DNA of 64,000 bases from JBBIND01 sp037444075 (GTDB lineage Bacteria; Acidobacteriota; Terriglobia; Bryobacterales; Bryobacteraceae), in NCBI GenBank assembly GCA_037444075.1, contig JBBIND010000004.1:1-64000 (forward strand), read 5' to 3'. Within the stretch, counting starts at the first letter, position 1; each line of letters opens with the position of its first letter. Position numbers and translations under genes: made by a program. The notes under the pieces are model-generated. The model worked only from the letters and a program-made list of their open reading frames with translations, had not been told where the DNA came from and made no database searches. Shown one piece after another: positions 23,872-32,854 of the stretch.

Positions 23872-25920
23872 ATGAAAACGCTCCTAGTCTTCGCCTTGTT
23901 GCTGGTCTTTCTGCCCGCCGGAACCTGCCGCGGTGACGTGCTCTTCCGCGACGATTTCTCGAGGTTTCCTCCGGGCTGGCTTTCGCAGCCTGTTGGCACG
24001 CTCAACGCGGCCATACAGGAATACCACTACCTGCCGCACCGCGGCGTGCCGACCGAACCCTGGGCAAACGCGATTGTGCATCTGGACGCCTGGGTGGTCA
24101 GCGACGAAGATGGCAAGCCCTACCTGGAGCAGCACCTCATCAACGACCAGGCGAGGATCATGAATCCCATCTTCATCACGGGCGACGAAGAGTGGGCGGA
24201 CTACACGGCTGAAGTGAGCGTGAAGCCGCTATCGCTTGCCGAAATGGCCGGACTCGTCTTCCGTTACCACACCAACCGCCACTACTACCTGCTGTCGCTG
24301 ACGGGCGGCGACAAAGTAAGCCTCCGGGTCCGCCTGCCGTTGGAGAAAACGTTCCGTGTGGCCGAGTGGCGCGAGCTTGGATCGGCGCCGTTCACCTACG
24401 ACACCCGCCGCTACTACCGGTTGAAAGTGGAGAACTCGGGCAAGCGCATCCGCGCCTTTGTGGACGGGAAGCAGGTGCTGGAGGCCGCCGACGGGGAGAT
24501 TCTCAAGGGCCGTGCCGGTGTCACCGCCAACATCCCCGCGCGATTCCAGGATTTCGTCATCAGCGCTTCGGCGGAGACAAGGCGCGCCATCGGGGAGCGC
24601 GTGGCAAAGCGGGAGGCGGAACTCAAACGGCTGCGCGGAGCGAATCCGCAGCCGGTGCTGTGGAAGAAGTTTGACACACCGAACTTCGGAGCGGGGCGCA
24701 ACGTCCGCTTCGGTGACCTGGACGGCGACGGCAAACTCGACATGCTCATCGGGCAGAACATTCACCGCGTGCGCGGTGATGCCTTCGTGCAGCTGAGTTG
24801 CCTGACCGCGGTAACACTGGAAGGCAAGGTGCTCTGGCAATTGGGCCGCCCGGACCCGCGTAACGGGCTGCTGACCAACGACACGCCATTTCAGATTCAC
24901 GACATCGACGGCGACGGACGGGAAGAAGTCATCCTGGCGCGGGACTTCAAGCTGCAAATCCTCGAAGGCGCCACCGGGAAGCTTCGGCATTGGACGTGGA
25001 TGCCGGAGATACCGCGCGAAATGAAGGAACGTCCCTACGAATTGAATAGCGGGGATTCCATTGCTTTCCTCAATCTTTCCGGCGGCAAGAAGCGTCAGGA
25101 AATCCTGGTGAAGGACCGCTACCGCAACTTCTGGATTTTCGATAAGAACCTGAAACCGCTCTGGCAGGGTCAAGGTCAGACGGGCCACTACCCGTATCCC
25201 TACGACGCGGACGGCGACGGGCGCGAGGAGTTCATGCTGGGCTACGCGCTGTGGTCACCGGATGGACGCCAGATCTGGAGCCGCGATTCAGAACTTCGCG
25301 ACCACGCCGACGGCATCGTGATGGGGAACTTCAGCGATGATCCCAAAGCCGAGCCGCGCGTTTACGCCTGCGGCAGCGACGAGGGCTTCCTGATGTTCGA
25401 CCGTCACGGCAAGATCCTCAAGCACACGCGGATTGGGCATGCCCAAAGCCCGAGCATCGGCAAGTACCGTCCGGACGTTCCCGGTCTGCAATTGCTGACG
25501 GTCAACTACTGGAAGAACCCGGGAATCCTCTCGTTGTTCGATTATGACGGCAACCTGCTGGGGCAATCCGAGCCCATTCAGACGGGCAGTCCCGTCCTGC
25601 CGGTAAACTGGCGCGGGGACGGGCAGGAGTTCGCCATGCTGTCCGGCAACGTGCGCGAGGGCGGTATGATTGACGGCCATTTCCGCCGCGTGGTGATGTT
25701 TCCGGATGATGGCCACCCGGACCTGGCCTTCTACGTGGCTGATGTCACCGGCGATGCCCGCGACGAGATCATCCTGTGGGACACGCAGCGGGTGTGGATC
25801 TACACGCAGGACCGGCCGTTCCGCGGCGAGAGAATCTACGCGCCCGTCCGCAGTCCCGACTACAACGAGTCCAACTACCGCACAACTGTGTCACTGCCCG
25901 GCTGGAAGAAGCTGAACTGA
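23872..25920 (+). CDS. secreted FG-GAP/lyase-like beta-propeller protein
   Basis: Exported protein (682 aa) with a clear signal peptide (LLVFALLLVFLPAGTCRG). The first half, about residues 25-230, looks like a concanavalin-type jelly roll (AGLVFRYHTNRHYYLLSL; VDGKQVLEAADGEI). The second half is a beta-propeller with calcium-type loops DLDGDGKLD, DIDGDGREE and DADGDGREE, like FG-GAP repeats and the propeller of family 11 rhamnogalacturonan lyases. It may bind or degrade a plant or microbial polysaccharide, but I see no proof of catalytic residues. GAGGGA lies 5-6 bases before the ATG. It is divergent from the Gfo gene at 22.7-23.8 kb. Confidence 0.8.
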   Translation: MKTLLVFALLLVFLPAGTCRGDVLFRDDFSRFPPGWLSQPVGTLNAAIQEYHYLPHRGVPTEPWANAIVHLDAWVVSDEDGKPYLEQHLINDQARIMNPIFITGDEEWADYTAEVSVKPLSLAEMAGLVFRYHTNRHYYLLSLTGGDKVSLRVRLPLEKTFRVAEWRELGSAPFTYDTRRYYRLKVENSGKRIRAFVDGKQVLEAADGEILKGRAGVTANIPARFQDFVISASAETRRAIGERVAKREAELKRLRGANPQPVLWKKFDTPNFGAGRNVRFGDLDGDGKLDMLIGQNIHRVRGDAFVQLSCLTAVTLEGKVLWQLGRPDPRNGLLTNDTPFQIHDIDGDGREEVILARDFKLQILEGATGKLRHWTWMPEIPREMKERPYELNSGDSIAFLNLSGGKKRQEILVKDRYRNFWIFDKNLKPLWQGQGQTGHYPYPYDADGDGREEFMLGYALWSPDGRQIWSRDSELRDHADGIVMGNFSDDPKAEPRVYACGSDEGFLMFDRHGKILKHTRIGHAQSPSIGKYRPDVPGLQLLTVNYWKNPGILSLFDYDGNLLGQSEPIQTGSPVLPVNWRGDGQEFAMLSGNVREGGMIDGHFRRVVMFPDDGHPDLAFYVADVTGDARDEIILWDTQRVWIYTQDRPFRGERIYAPVRSPDYNESNYRTTVSLPGWKKLN

Positions 25921-25931
25921 CCGCGGAAGAC

Positions 25932-27215
25932 TCAGAGTTCGATCTCAAAATCGAGCCACGGTTTCGTGCGGCTGGTGATGGTCTGCGTTGAGAACATGTT
26001 GCTCTCTGAACGCAAGGCATCCACCAGTTTCTTGCGCGGCACTTCCGTGCCCCGGCGGGCGTCGCCGTGTTTGCCTGCCATCGTGGAAAGTATGGTGATC
26101 AGGCGGTCCTGTGCGGCACTGCGCGAGCGTTTCTCAAACAGCTTCCAGAGAGACTTGGGTGTGGCGTTCAGACTGCCGTGGTGGCCGACCTTGTACACGT
26201 CCACACCGGCGAGCAACTCAGCCATCTCCGGGCGGTTGAGAGCGTAGGACCAGTTTTCGATCTGGGCGTCGCCGCTGAACAGCAGTTTCTTGCTGCCCGC
26301 TTCGAACAGCAGGATGACGCTGGTGTTGTTCATCGCCGTGTCGAGAGCCCGCACGATTTCGAGCAACTGGTCGCCTCGAACGGACTTCATGCGCTCCACG
26401 AACCAACGGGTGTGAGGAGGCAGGCTTCTTTCCGCGTAGGTCTTCGCGCCTGGAAACAGAATGTCCGCGGCTTTGCCGGCGTGGCCGTGGGCAAGGGCCT
26501 GAAGGTGCCAATACTCCTGCTCGTCCTCGGAGCGGTGCTTGCGAATCTCCCCGGACTGTTCCAGTGTGGGTGGCCCAAGCACGCGCACCTGCACACCGGG
26601 CAGCACATCCTCGAGGCCGCTGACCGACCCGAAATGCACGTAGAATCTCCGCCGGCTCATCTTCATGAGATTCACCACCGCGGAGCGGTTGGCGATGTTG
26701 TCTTCGCCAAGAAAACGCAACTGCTTCAGCATGTTCCGGCCGAAGGCGGAAGGCCGGCGCTGCGTTTCCTTCAGCGCGGCCGCAGCCAGAGACTGCATGG
26801 AGGCGAGCGCGGCGGTGAAGGCGCGGGCGCCGGAGGAGACGCCGGTGGGGCGGACGGCATCAGGCTGGGCCTTGGGATCTTCGGTCCAAGGTTGTATGAC
26901 GACATCCGGCTTCAGATTCGCAATGAGGTCGCCCGAGGAGTTTTTGCTCCTGGACGTAGTGAAGCCCCCGATGTGGTCTTTGTGCCTGTGCGTGGCTACC
27001 ACCGCGTGCAACTTCCCGCCGCACCTTTCGGAGATGTCTTCGGCCACGCGTTTGAGCGTTCTGGAAATCGAGCCATCGTCGCTGCCGGTGCTGCCGCAGT
27101 CAATGAGCACGTGGCGGTTCTTGCCGGTGTAGCGGAATGTCAGCAAGGTGCAGTCGCCGAAGCCGACTTTGTAAGCGCGTATCGCGAGCGATTGGGGTTG
27201 AGCGTCAGCAGGCAT
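25932..27215 (-). CDS. ComEC/Rec2-like metallo-beta-lactamase-fold hydrolase
   Basis: Soluble MBL-fold protein (427 aa) of the ComEC/Rec2-like group, with no membrane channel part. It has the metal motif THRHKDHIGG, a late FSGDAQIENWS and the group-typical VGHHGSLNATPKSLW. The likely activity is hydrolysis of a nucleic acid or nucleotide phosphodiester. A large insertion rich in Arg/Lys sits between the first metal motif and the final strands (about residues 100-260). It begins only 3 bases after the stop of the metallopeptidase gene, so the two are made together. Stand-alone MBLs of this type often occur in conflict or defence loci. No other defence gene is adjacent here. Confidence 0.82.
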   Translation of the reverse strand: MPADAQPQSLAIRAYKVGFGDCTLLTFRYTGKNRHVLIDCGSTGSDDGSISRTLKRVAEDISERCGGKLHAVVATHRHKDHIGGFTTSRSKNSSGDLIANLKPDVVIQPWTEDPKAQPDAVRPTGVSSGARAFTAALASMQSLAAAALKETQRRPSAFGRNMLKQLRFLGEDNIANRSAVVNLMKMSRRRFYVHFGSVSGLEDVLPGVQVRVLGPPTLEQSGEIRKHRSEDEQEYWHLQALAHGHAGKAADILFPGAKTYAERSLPPHTRWFVERMKSVRGDQLLEIVRALDTAMNNTSVILLFEAGSKKLLFSGDAQIENWSYALNRPEMAELLAGVDVYKVGHHGSLNATPKSLWKLFEKRSRSAAQDRLITILSTMAGKHGDARRGTEVPRKKLVDALRSESNMFSTQTITSRTKPWLDFEIEL

Positions 27216-27218
27216 GCC

Positions 27219-28907
27219 TCAGTATTCCTCCGGCAAGAGTGCGGGCAGTTGCGTGGTGCGCTGCCTGTGAAGCCGCGAAATCCTGCGCACCCGGGAAGCG
27301 CCCACGGCGAATTGCCCTTGTTCCCACAAATAGCTCAGACGAGCCGACTGCTTTTCAGACTGGTCCACGCGGTTGCGCACGTGGAACTTCAGCCTCCCGT
27401 ATTGATCGAAGACGAGAGAGCCCCCGCCATACAGCGTGACTTGCGTGGAGGCAGGCATGTCCGCGGGCTTCCTCACCTTCAACCGCTTTAATTCAGAGGC
27501 GCTGAGCTTGAGAATCTGGACGTATTCGGCCACGGTTTCACGAAGCAGGAAGCCATCCGGAGAAACTCTCGTGCAGGGTCTCACGGAGAGTACACGGCTG
27601 TACGCATCTTCGTAAAGCCTGAGCCGTTTGCGGTTTTCCCAGACAAACCGGAACACCTCGTCCGGGTCCCGCTGCATTTGTTCGAAATGCGTGCGCCCGT
27701 AATTGAGGCGGCCCTCGGGAGGTTCCCAGGCGCCGCCTTCCACTTTGGACGCCGGGTGGATCCCGTAATCGGCGAAGGTTTTCAGCAGTACATTGCGGTA
27801 GCCGTAGCGGGAGTCGTCCGGCTGAATCTGTGTGTCGGCGGTGAGCAGGGCGCTCAGGAAGTCACTGAATTCGAGGTCCGTGGGGGGGGCGTAGTCGATA
27901 GCGCGGATCGACATGGTCAGCAGGTGTTCGGCCGCGTTCGCGCCCTCCTCTGCCACCCGCTCCCGGTCCAGCAGAGCATCACCGATCGGCTCCGTGCGCC
28001 GCAACCAGACTGCCAGGAAGGCGTTCATCATCGCGGCAACCAGGATTTCGCCGCGCAGGTGCGGCTCCAGGAACTGTGGATCCGCCAGATGGGCGGGCGA
28101 AGGCTCCAACTCCGCCGAGCGCCGCAGCGCGCTGCCCCGCACCAGGGAAAGTTCATCGCCCATCTGCTCGGCAAGACCAAACAGGATGGAGCGGCGGAGC
28201 CGCTTGGGGTCGAGATCCGACCGGGGGATGCGGCGCGAGCGCCTGCCCCTTGCCAGCAACTCCGTCACGACGCCGGGCAGCGAGAAGACAGACAGCAACG
28301 CGACGATGTCGGCGAAGCCTTCGTGGAAAGCCGCCTGGTCCGGCGAGGAAGCGTCCTTATAGCGCGTTCGCAGTCCATCCAAAAGGGCGTGCGTGGTTTC
28401 ATGCGCCACCACGTCGTGCGACAGGCAACTGAACACCGTCCCTTGGCGGCCCGGGAAGTAGCCGAACATCAGAGCCCGGTCCCTCTCCGAGTAGAACGCG
28501 TTCGCGTCCGCAAAAGCGTGCGGCGCAACCTGGATCTGGTGCCCTGAAAAGCTCCAACTCACGCGGCGGCCGAGCGCGTGCTCGAATCGCGCCAGCGTCC
28601 GCATGACGATGGCATACGTATTGAAGGCGTGAAAGTGGGGGCTGGAGAGCAACTGCTCATCATCCGCCTCCTGGAACGGATCGCCGTTCAGCCCGCGCCG
28701 CAGCGGACGGTAGAGACGCCCGGTGGAAGCGTCATAGTCGATGACCTGCACGCGGTAGCCGCGTGGTCCGGGGTCGAGTTCTTCAGCCGGGACCGTCACA
28801 CGCGCGCGCAGAATCCTGCCGCCCGAAAGGACGCCGGGGTCCTGGGCTATGATGGTCAATTTGCGGGTGGGGGGCCGCGGCGGGCCCGCTTGGTTCCCAG
28901 ATGGCAT
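27219..28907 (-). CDS. gluzincin-type zinc metallopeptidase, unknown family
   Basis: Protein of 562 aa with a thermolysin-like zinc site. The HExxH motif is His169-Glu-Thr-Thr-His173 (AHETTHALLDG), and the third ligand Glu is in FHEGFAD at about residue 196, as in the NEAISD of thermolysin. No signal peptide is seen, so unlike secreted M4 enzymes it appears cytoplasmic. The rest (DUF-like N-terminus and basic C-terminus) I do not recognise. The ATG at 28907 is chosen. An earlier ATG at 28976 would overlap the start of the divergent GT2 gene, and a TACAAT box lies 9 bases upstream of 28907. It is co-transcribed with the MBL gene (3-base gap). A role with that nuclease-like partner is likely. 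Confidence 0.75.
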   Translation of the reverse strand: MPSGNQAGPPRPPTRKLTIIAQDPGVLSGGRILRARVTVPAEELDPGPRGYRVQVIDYDASTGRLYRPLRRGLNGDPFQEADDEQLLSSPHFHAFNTYAIVMRTLARFEHALGRRVSWSFSGHQIQVAPHAFADANAFYSERDRALMFGYFPGRQGTVFSCLSHDVVAHETTHALLDGLRTRYKDASSPDQAAFHEGFADIVALLSVFSLPGVVTELLARGRRSRRIPRSDLDPKRLRRSILFGLAEQMGDELSLVRGSALRRSAELEPSPAHLADPQFLEPHLRGEILVAAMMNAFLAVWLRRTEPIGDALLDRERVAEEGANAAEHLLTMSIRAIDYAPPTDLEFSDFLSALLTADTQIQPDDSRYGYRNVLLKTFADYGIHPASKVEGGAWEPPEGRLNYGRTHFEQMQRDPDEVFRFVWENRKRLRLYEDAYSRVLSVRPCTRVSPDGFLLRETVAEYVQILKLSASELKRLKVRKPADMPASTQVTLYGGGSLVFDQYGRLKFHVRNRVDQSEKQSARLSYLWEQGQFAVGASRVRRISRLHRQRTTQLPALLPEEY

Positions 28908-28916
28908 TGTAAGAGA

Positions 28917-28922
28917 ATTGTA
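28917..28922 (-). promoter_or_regulatory. -10-like box of the metallopeptidase-MBL operon
   Basis: TACAAT on the minus strand, 9 bases before the ATG at 28907, with no Shine-Dalgarno sequence between them. Confidence 0.4.
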
Positions 28923-28948
28923 ACCTGGAAGCCGTTTTTTGGTATGCT
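28918..28948 (+). promoter_or_regulatory. possible promoter of the GT2 gene
   Basis: TTGTAA (28918-28923), 19 bases, then TATGCT (28943-28948), followed by a T-rich leader and the ATG at 28975. It overlaps the -10 box of the divergent metallopeptidase gene, so the two promoters could interfere. Confidence 0.3.
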
Positions 28949-28974
28949 GTACTTGGGTTTTTTTTGGGTGAAAC

Positions 28975-29736
28975 ATGGGTAACGGGGTTCGGTGGAGTGT
29001 CTCGGTTTTTTTCCCCGCCTACAACGACGCGCCGTCTTTGCCGGGCTTGATAGCGAAGACTTTCCAAATGCTGCGCGAGCATGTGGGCGACTTCGAAGTC
29101 ATCGTAGTCAACGATGGAAGCTATGACAACACGGCTGAAGTCTTGGCTCAGCTTGAGCAGCAGTACGGTCCGCAACTGCGCGTGATCACCCACCCGGCCA
29201 ATCGCGGCTACGGCTGCGCACTGCGGACGGGCTTCGCAAACGCCACGAAGGAGCTGGTGTTCTACACGGACGGCGACGGTCAGTACGATGTCAGCGAACT
29301 GCCTATGCTGCTAGCGCGCATGCGCTCCGACGTAGGTCTGGTGAACGGCTACAAGCTCGAACGCAACGATCCCTGGCACCGCATCTGGATCGGCAACGTT
29401 TACAATCGCTTCGCGCGGTTCCTGTTCCGCATACGCATCCGCGATATCGACTGCGATTTTCGGCTGATCCGCCGGGAACTGCTCGAAGATATGCAGTTGC
29501 GATCCACAAGCGGCACCATTTGCGTCGAGCTTGTGCGAAAGCTCGAATTGAGCCCGTTCCGCGTGGAGGAAGTCGGCGTACATCACTACGAGCGGCAATA
29601 CGGACGTTCTCAGTTCTTCCGGGTGCGCTCGCTGCTGACAACATTTAAGCAACTGCTTCAGCTCTACGCGCAACTCATGTTCCGCGAGCGCCCTTCGCGT
29701 CAGGCTCCGCAGGCAGCCCGCGCGCGCCGCGCCTAA
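28975..29736 (+). CDS. GT2 family glycosyltransferase (DPM1-like)
   Basis: Family 2 glycosyltransferase of 253 aa without the C-terminal membrane helices of the copy at 7-8 kb. Motifs are FFPAYNDAPSLPG, IVVNDGSYDNT, NRGYGCALRTGF and the metal-binding FYTDGDGQYDV. It resembles dolichol-phosphate mannose synthase-type enzymes that load a sugar on a polyprenyl phosphate, so it may feed the GT-C enzymes at 16.3 and 57.3 kb; that is inference. The C-terminus is Arg/Ala-rich. The gene is divergent from the metallopeptidase operon. Confidence 0.9.
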   Translation: MGNGVRWSVSVFFPAYNDAPSLPGLIAKTFQMLREHVGDFEVIVVNDGSYDNTAEVLAQLEQQYGPQLRVITHPANRGYGCALRTGFANATKELVFYTDGDGQYDVSELPMLLARMRSDVGLVNGYKLERNDPWHRIWIGNVYNRFARFLFRIRIRDIDCDFRLIRRELLEDMQLRSTSGTICVELVRKLELSPFRVEEVGVHHYERQYGRSQFFRVRSLLTTFKQLLQLYAQLMFRERPSRQAPQAARARRA

Positions 29737-30039
29737 TTCGCCGAAACAGAGCTGAATTCGTTGGACGCCTCACTTCCCGGTATTGACGGCAGCCCGTCAG
29801 CGCACCCGGCAGGTTGAATTTCCGGCGCATGCACCGCCGGTTGAGCCGCCAGCACCCGCGCGGAATATGACAGAATAGATCCGATCTCGAGGTCCCGATC
29901 GGGCCGGTTTTGGGCTGGCGGGCGGCTTGTGACCCGCCGGAAACGGACGCGTCGAAGGGGAACAGGAACCCCAGACCTCGTGATCTTCCGGCGCCCGTAG
30001 ATGCTGCGCCTGTGGTTGCTTGTTCAGCGGAGGTTCGAT
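29737..30039 (+). other. 303-base leader region with hairpins before the corrinoid operon
   Basis: No gene is supported here. Two hairpins can be drawn: GGCGGG at 29917-29922 pairing with CCCGCC at 29933-29938 (10-base loop), and GGGG at 29957-29960 pairing with CCCC at 29969-29972 (8-base loop). A CCCGATCGGG palindrome lies just before them. The position upstream of a cobalamin-protein operon made me look for a cobalamin riboswitch, but I do not see the conserved B12-box pattern. A regulatory leader is possible, unproven. Confidence 0.3.
30029..30033 (+). promoter_or_regulatory. ribosome binding site that sets the corrinoid protein start
   Basis: GGAGG followed by 6 bases and TTG at 30040. 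It argues for this TTG and against the ATG 13 codons upstream, whose residues are not conserved-looking. Confidence 0.55.
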
Positions 30040-30696
30040 TTGGATCAGAAAGCAAAGCTCTTGGAGTTAGGTCAAGCGGTGCGCGACATGGACGTAGCCG
30101 GTGTCCGGTCTCGCGTCGAAGAATGTCTCTCCAGCGGATTGCCGCCTGCCGATGTGCTCGCTCAAGGTCTTTCAGCCGGCATGCGGCAAGTGGGCGAGTT
30201 GTTCAAGAACGGAGAGATCTTCATGCCGGAGGTCCTGGTGTCGTGTGACGCCTATTACGCGGGTCTGGAGTTGCTCAAGCCGCTCATCGAGCAGTCCGGC
30301 GGGCAAGCCGCCCGCGGCCGCATGATCATAGGCACCATCCACGGCGACATCCACACGGTGGGAAAGGACGTGGCCGCGCCCGTTTTTCAGGCGGCAGGCT
30401 ACGACGTTATTGACCTGGGTGTCGATGTTTCAGACCAGGCATTCGTGGAGGCCATCCGCGAACACTCGCCGGACATCGTCGGTCTGGGGACCTACATGAC
30501 CGCGACCTTCATGCACACCGCCGAGACGGTCCGTGTGGTCGCGGAGGCCGGCCTGCGCTCTGGCGTGAAGATCATCTGCGGCGGACCCGCGGTGGATGCG
30601 GCTGCCGCGAGGCGCATGGGAGCTGACGACGCCAGCGATGACGCCTGGGAAGCAGTCGAGAAACTGGACCGTTTGATGGAGGAACTGAAGAAATGA
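30040..30696 (+). CDS. corrinoid (methyl-carrier) protein
   Basis: Cobalamin-binding methyl carrier (218 aa) of the MtaC/MtbC/MtvC type. The N-terminal helical cap covers about residues 1-90. The Rossmann domain follows, with the base-off cobalamin motif Asp103-x-His105-x-x-Gly108 (GDIHTVGK); the His replaces the dimethylbenzimidazole ligand of cobalt. Further cobalamin-contact stretches are VGLGTYMTATF and ICGGPAVD. Methyl groups would be loaded onto its cobalt by one methyltransferase and taken off by another, and both are encoded next. The stop overlaps the next start by four bases (ATGA). The TTG start with GGAGG is preferred; the ATG at 30001 is the alternative. Confidence 0.9.
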   Translation: MDQKAKLLELGQAVRDMDVAGVRSRVEECLSSGLPPADVLAQGLSAGMRQVGELFKNGEIFMPEVLVSCDAYYAGLELLKPLIEQSGGQAARGRMIIGTIHGDIHTVGKDVAAPVFQAAGYDVIDLGVDVSDQAFVEAIREHSPDIVGLGTYMTATFMHTAETVRVVAEAGLRSGVKIICGGPAVDAAAARRMGADDASDDAWEAVEKLDRLMEELKK

Positions 30697-31850
30697 GCGC
30701 AGTGGTTGACGCCTGGGTCCAGCGGCTGAAGGGCAAACTGCCCCCGGTCGGGGAGATGACACACTGGGAACGCCTGGCCGCGGCGTTCGATTTGAAGAAG
30801 ACCGACCTGACGCCGGTTGCTCCGGAACTGGACTACTGGCAGATTACGTACGCCGGCTACTCACACCAGGAAATCTACAACGACGCGGACAAGACGACCG
30901 ACGCGTGCATCAAGACCTGGGCTGACCTGCGTACCGATGCCATCTGGATGTACGTCGACATCAGTCATCAGATTGAGCATTTCATTCCGGCGGAAAAGCG
31001 TCCGGCGCATTTTGTCCATCGCGGGGAGAAAGATTACCTGCTCTTCAAGCCGCTCGCCTCGACGCTGGATGAAGCGATTGAGTTGTACGAAACAAAGGCC
31101 TACGAGAAATACCTGGATGGCTCGCGTCCGGTGACGCACTACACGCCGCACATGCTCCAATTGCTCGAGTTCCAGGAAAAGATGGACCGGGTGGTGCCGG
31201 TGGTGGTCGGTGTTGGCACGCCCTCTAATTACGCGGAGACGCTGGTGGAAGTGCAGCAGTTTGTCCGCTGGACGATCACCGAACCCAAGGAAAAGGTGAA
31301 GCGCTATCTCGACCTGGCCCTCGAAGAGCGCCTGGCCGCCCTGCAATTCTACAAGCAGTTTGCGGGCGAAAACGGCTGCGAGTTCCTGTGTCTTTTCGGC
31401 GGCGCGCGCACCTGGGGGCCGCGGCAGTTGGAGGAGTTCGGCCACTATGACAAGATCTTCGCGGAGGAAGCCGCGAAGATCTTCCCTTACACGTTCTGGC
31501 ACATTTGCGGGCACAACCTGCCTCAGGCGATGCAGGCGCTAACGGAGTGGGAAGGCGTCAAGGCGGTGCAGTACGACATGCCTTACTACAGCCAGAAGCT
31601 GCCTTGGCCGGAGTGGACGGAATCGGTGGCGAGGCTGTTTGCCGGAAAGCGTTGCGCGATGAACGCTCCCACTACGCAAGCTTGCTGCCACGGAACCGCG
31701 GGTGAAGTGCGGCAGATGGTCCGGGAATTCATCGATTCAACTACGCCGCACACCACAGCCGTGGTAATGCCGGGGTGTGAGATCGATTCCTATTCGCCGA
31801 CGGAGAATGTCAAGGCGATGATCGACGCGGCGCGGGAGAAGCGCCCTTGA
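30693..31850 (+). CDS. URO-D-fold corrinoid methyltransferase (385 aa)
   Basis: Uroporphyrinogen-decarboxylase-fold protein (TIM barrel, 385 aa), a family that also contains MtaA/MtbA and CmuA methyltransferases. The zinc-site pattern of the methyltransferases is present: His-x-Cys in TFWHICGHN, and a third Cys in VVMPGCEIDSYSPTENVKA near the C-terminus. It is longer than the third gene of the operon and rich in aromatic residues, so it may be the one that takes methyl from the substrate, while the shorter gene handles the other half-reaction. That assignment is inference. Its start overlaps the corrinoid gene, and its stop overlaps the next start. Confidence 0.83.
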   Translation: MSAVVDAWVQRLKGKLPPVGEMTHWERLAAAFDLKKTDLTPVAPELDYWQITYAGYSHQEIYNDADKTTDACIKTWADLRTDAIWMYVDISHQIEHFIPAEKRPAHFVHRGEKDYLLFKPLASTLDEAIELYETKAYEKYLDGSRPVTHYTPHMLQLLEFQEKMDRVVPVVVGVGTPSNYAETLVEVQQFVRWTITEPKEKVKRYLDLALEERLAALQFYKQFAGENGCEFLCLFGGARTWGPRQLEEFGHYDKIFAEEAAKIFPYTFWHICGHNLPQAMQALTEWEGVKAVQYDMPYYSQKLPWPEWTESVARLFAGKRCAMNAPTTQACCHGTAGEVRQMVREFIDSTTPHTTAVVMPGCEIDSYSPTENVKAMIDAAREKRP

Positions 31851-32854
31851 TGGCTTTGAGCGACGGGCGCCAGCGGTTTCTGGCGGCGCTGGCAGGCTCT
31901 CGTAGTCACTCCGTTCCGGTGGGCGCGGTCACGCAGACCGCTACGCTCGAACAGATGGAGGAGAGCTCGGCGCAGTGGCCTGCGGCGCATGTAGATCCGC
32001 AGCTCATGGCGGCGTTGGCGGCGTCCGCTCACACTCTGATCGGCTTCGATTGTGTCCGCGTACCGTTTGATCAGACGGTTGAAGCCGGCTTGCTCGGGGC
32101 TGACGTCGATTTGGGTGACCCGGTCTCGAATTGCGCGGTGCGCAGTCATCCTGTTTCGATGGACGATTCCCCGCCGCCGGTGCCGGATACGAGTTCCGGC
32201 CGTGCGGGAGTCGTGCTGGAAGCCCTGAGACTGCTGCGCGCCCGGTTGGACGGCGCTGCCGCCGTGCTCGGGGGCGTTACCGGGCCGTTCACCTTGCTGT
32301 GCCAACTAGCCGGGGTGCAGCCCGTTCTCATGGATGCTGTACGGCGCCCGGAGAGGCTGCAACCGTGGCTTGATTTTGCGGTCGAACTCCAGGCGAGTTA
32401 CGCGAACCGCCAAGTGGATGCAGGCGCGGATGCCATCGTACTGGAAGACATGAGCGCGAGCCTGGACCTCACCTCTCCGCGCATCTATGAGAGATTGATC
32501 CTGCCCTCGCAGCAGAGGCTGATAGCGGCCATCCGCGCGCCCGTGATTCTGCACGTATGCGGCTCCAACACGCGGATCTTGCGGCTGCTGGGCGAAGCTG
32601 GCGCCGAGGGTCTCAGCCTGGAAGACCGCACGGATCTGGTCGAAGCCGCCTCGCTCAGTCCCACCGTGATTGTCGGCGGCGTACCGCCGGTGGAAGCGTT
32701 GCTGAATGGCACTCCCGAGGACGTAAGCCGAGCGGCGGCTGCTTCCATAGAGGCTGGGGTCGCCATTCTGGCGCCGGGGTGTGGCATTCCGCCTGAAACA
32801 CGTTTGAAGAACCTGCGGGAGTTGGTCTTTGCAGCCCGAAATAATCGGCCCTGA
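31850..32854 (+). CDS. MtaA-like URO-D-fold methyltransferase (334 aa)
   Basis: Second URO-D-fold methyltransferase, closer in length and motifs to MtaA. The zinc ligands are seen as ILHVCGSNT and LAPGCGIPPETRLKNL. In methanogens MtaA passes methyl from a corrinoid protein to coenzyme M. In a bacterium without coenzyme M the acceptor or donor must differ, for example tetrahydrofolate. The start is the ATG at 31850, sharing bases with the TGA of the previous gene; the TTG one codon earlier is less likely. The 3' end overlaps the next gene by 26 bases. It is the third of four tightly packed genes. Confidence 0.85.
   Translation: MALSDGRQRFLAALAGSRSHSVPVGAVTQTATLEQMEESSAQWPAAHVDPQLMAALAASAHTLIGFDCVRVPFDQTVEAGLLGADVDLGDPVSNCAVRSHPVSMDDSPPPVPDTSSGRAGVVLEALRLLRARLDGAAAVLGGVTGPFTLLCQLAGVQPVLMDAVRRPERLQPWLDFAVELQASYANRQVDAGADAIVLEDMSASLDLTSPRIYERLILPSQQRLIAAIRAPVILHVCGSNTRILRLLGEAGAEGLSLEDRTDLVEAASLSPTVIVGGVPPVEALLNGTPEDVSRAAAASIEAGVAILAPGCGIPPETRLKNLRELVFAARNNRP

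Noticed and set aside
24229..25188. 319-codon minus-strand open frame inside the FG-GAP gene
   Set aside because: Composition is that of an antisense frame, and the plus-strand protein has clear signal peptide and calcium loops.
29737..30039. Cobalamin riboswitch before the corrinoid operon
   Set aside because: The context is right but I could not find the conserved B12-box or the surrounding core; only ordinary hairpins are seen.
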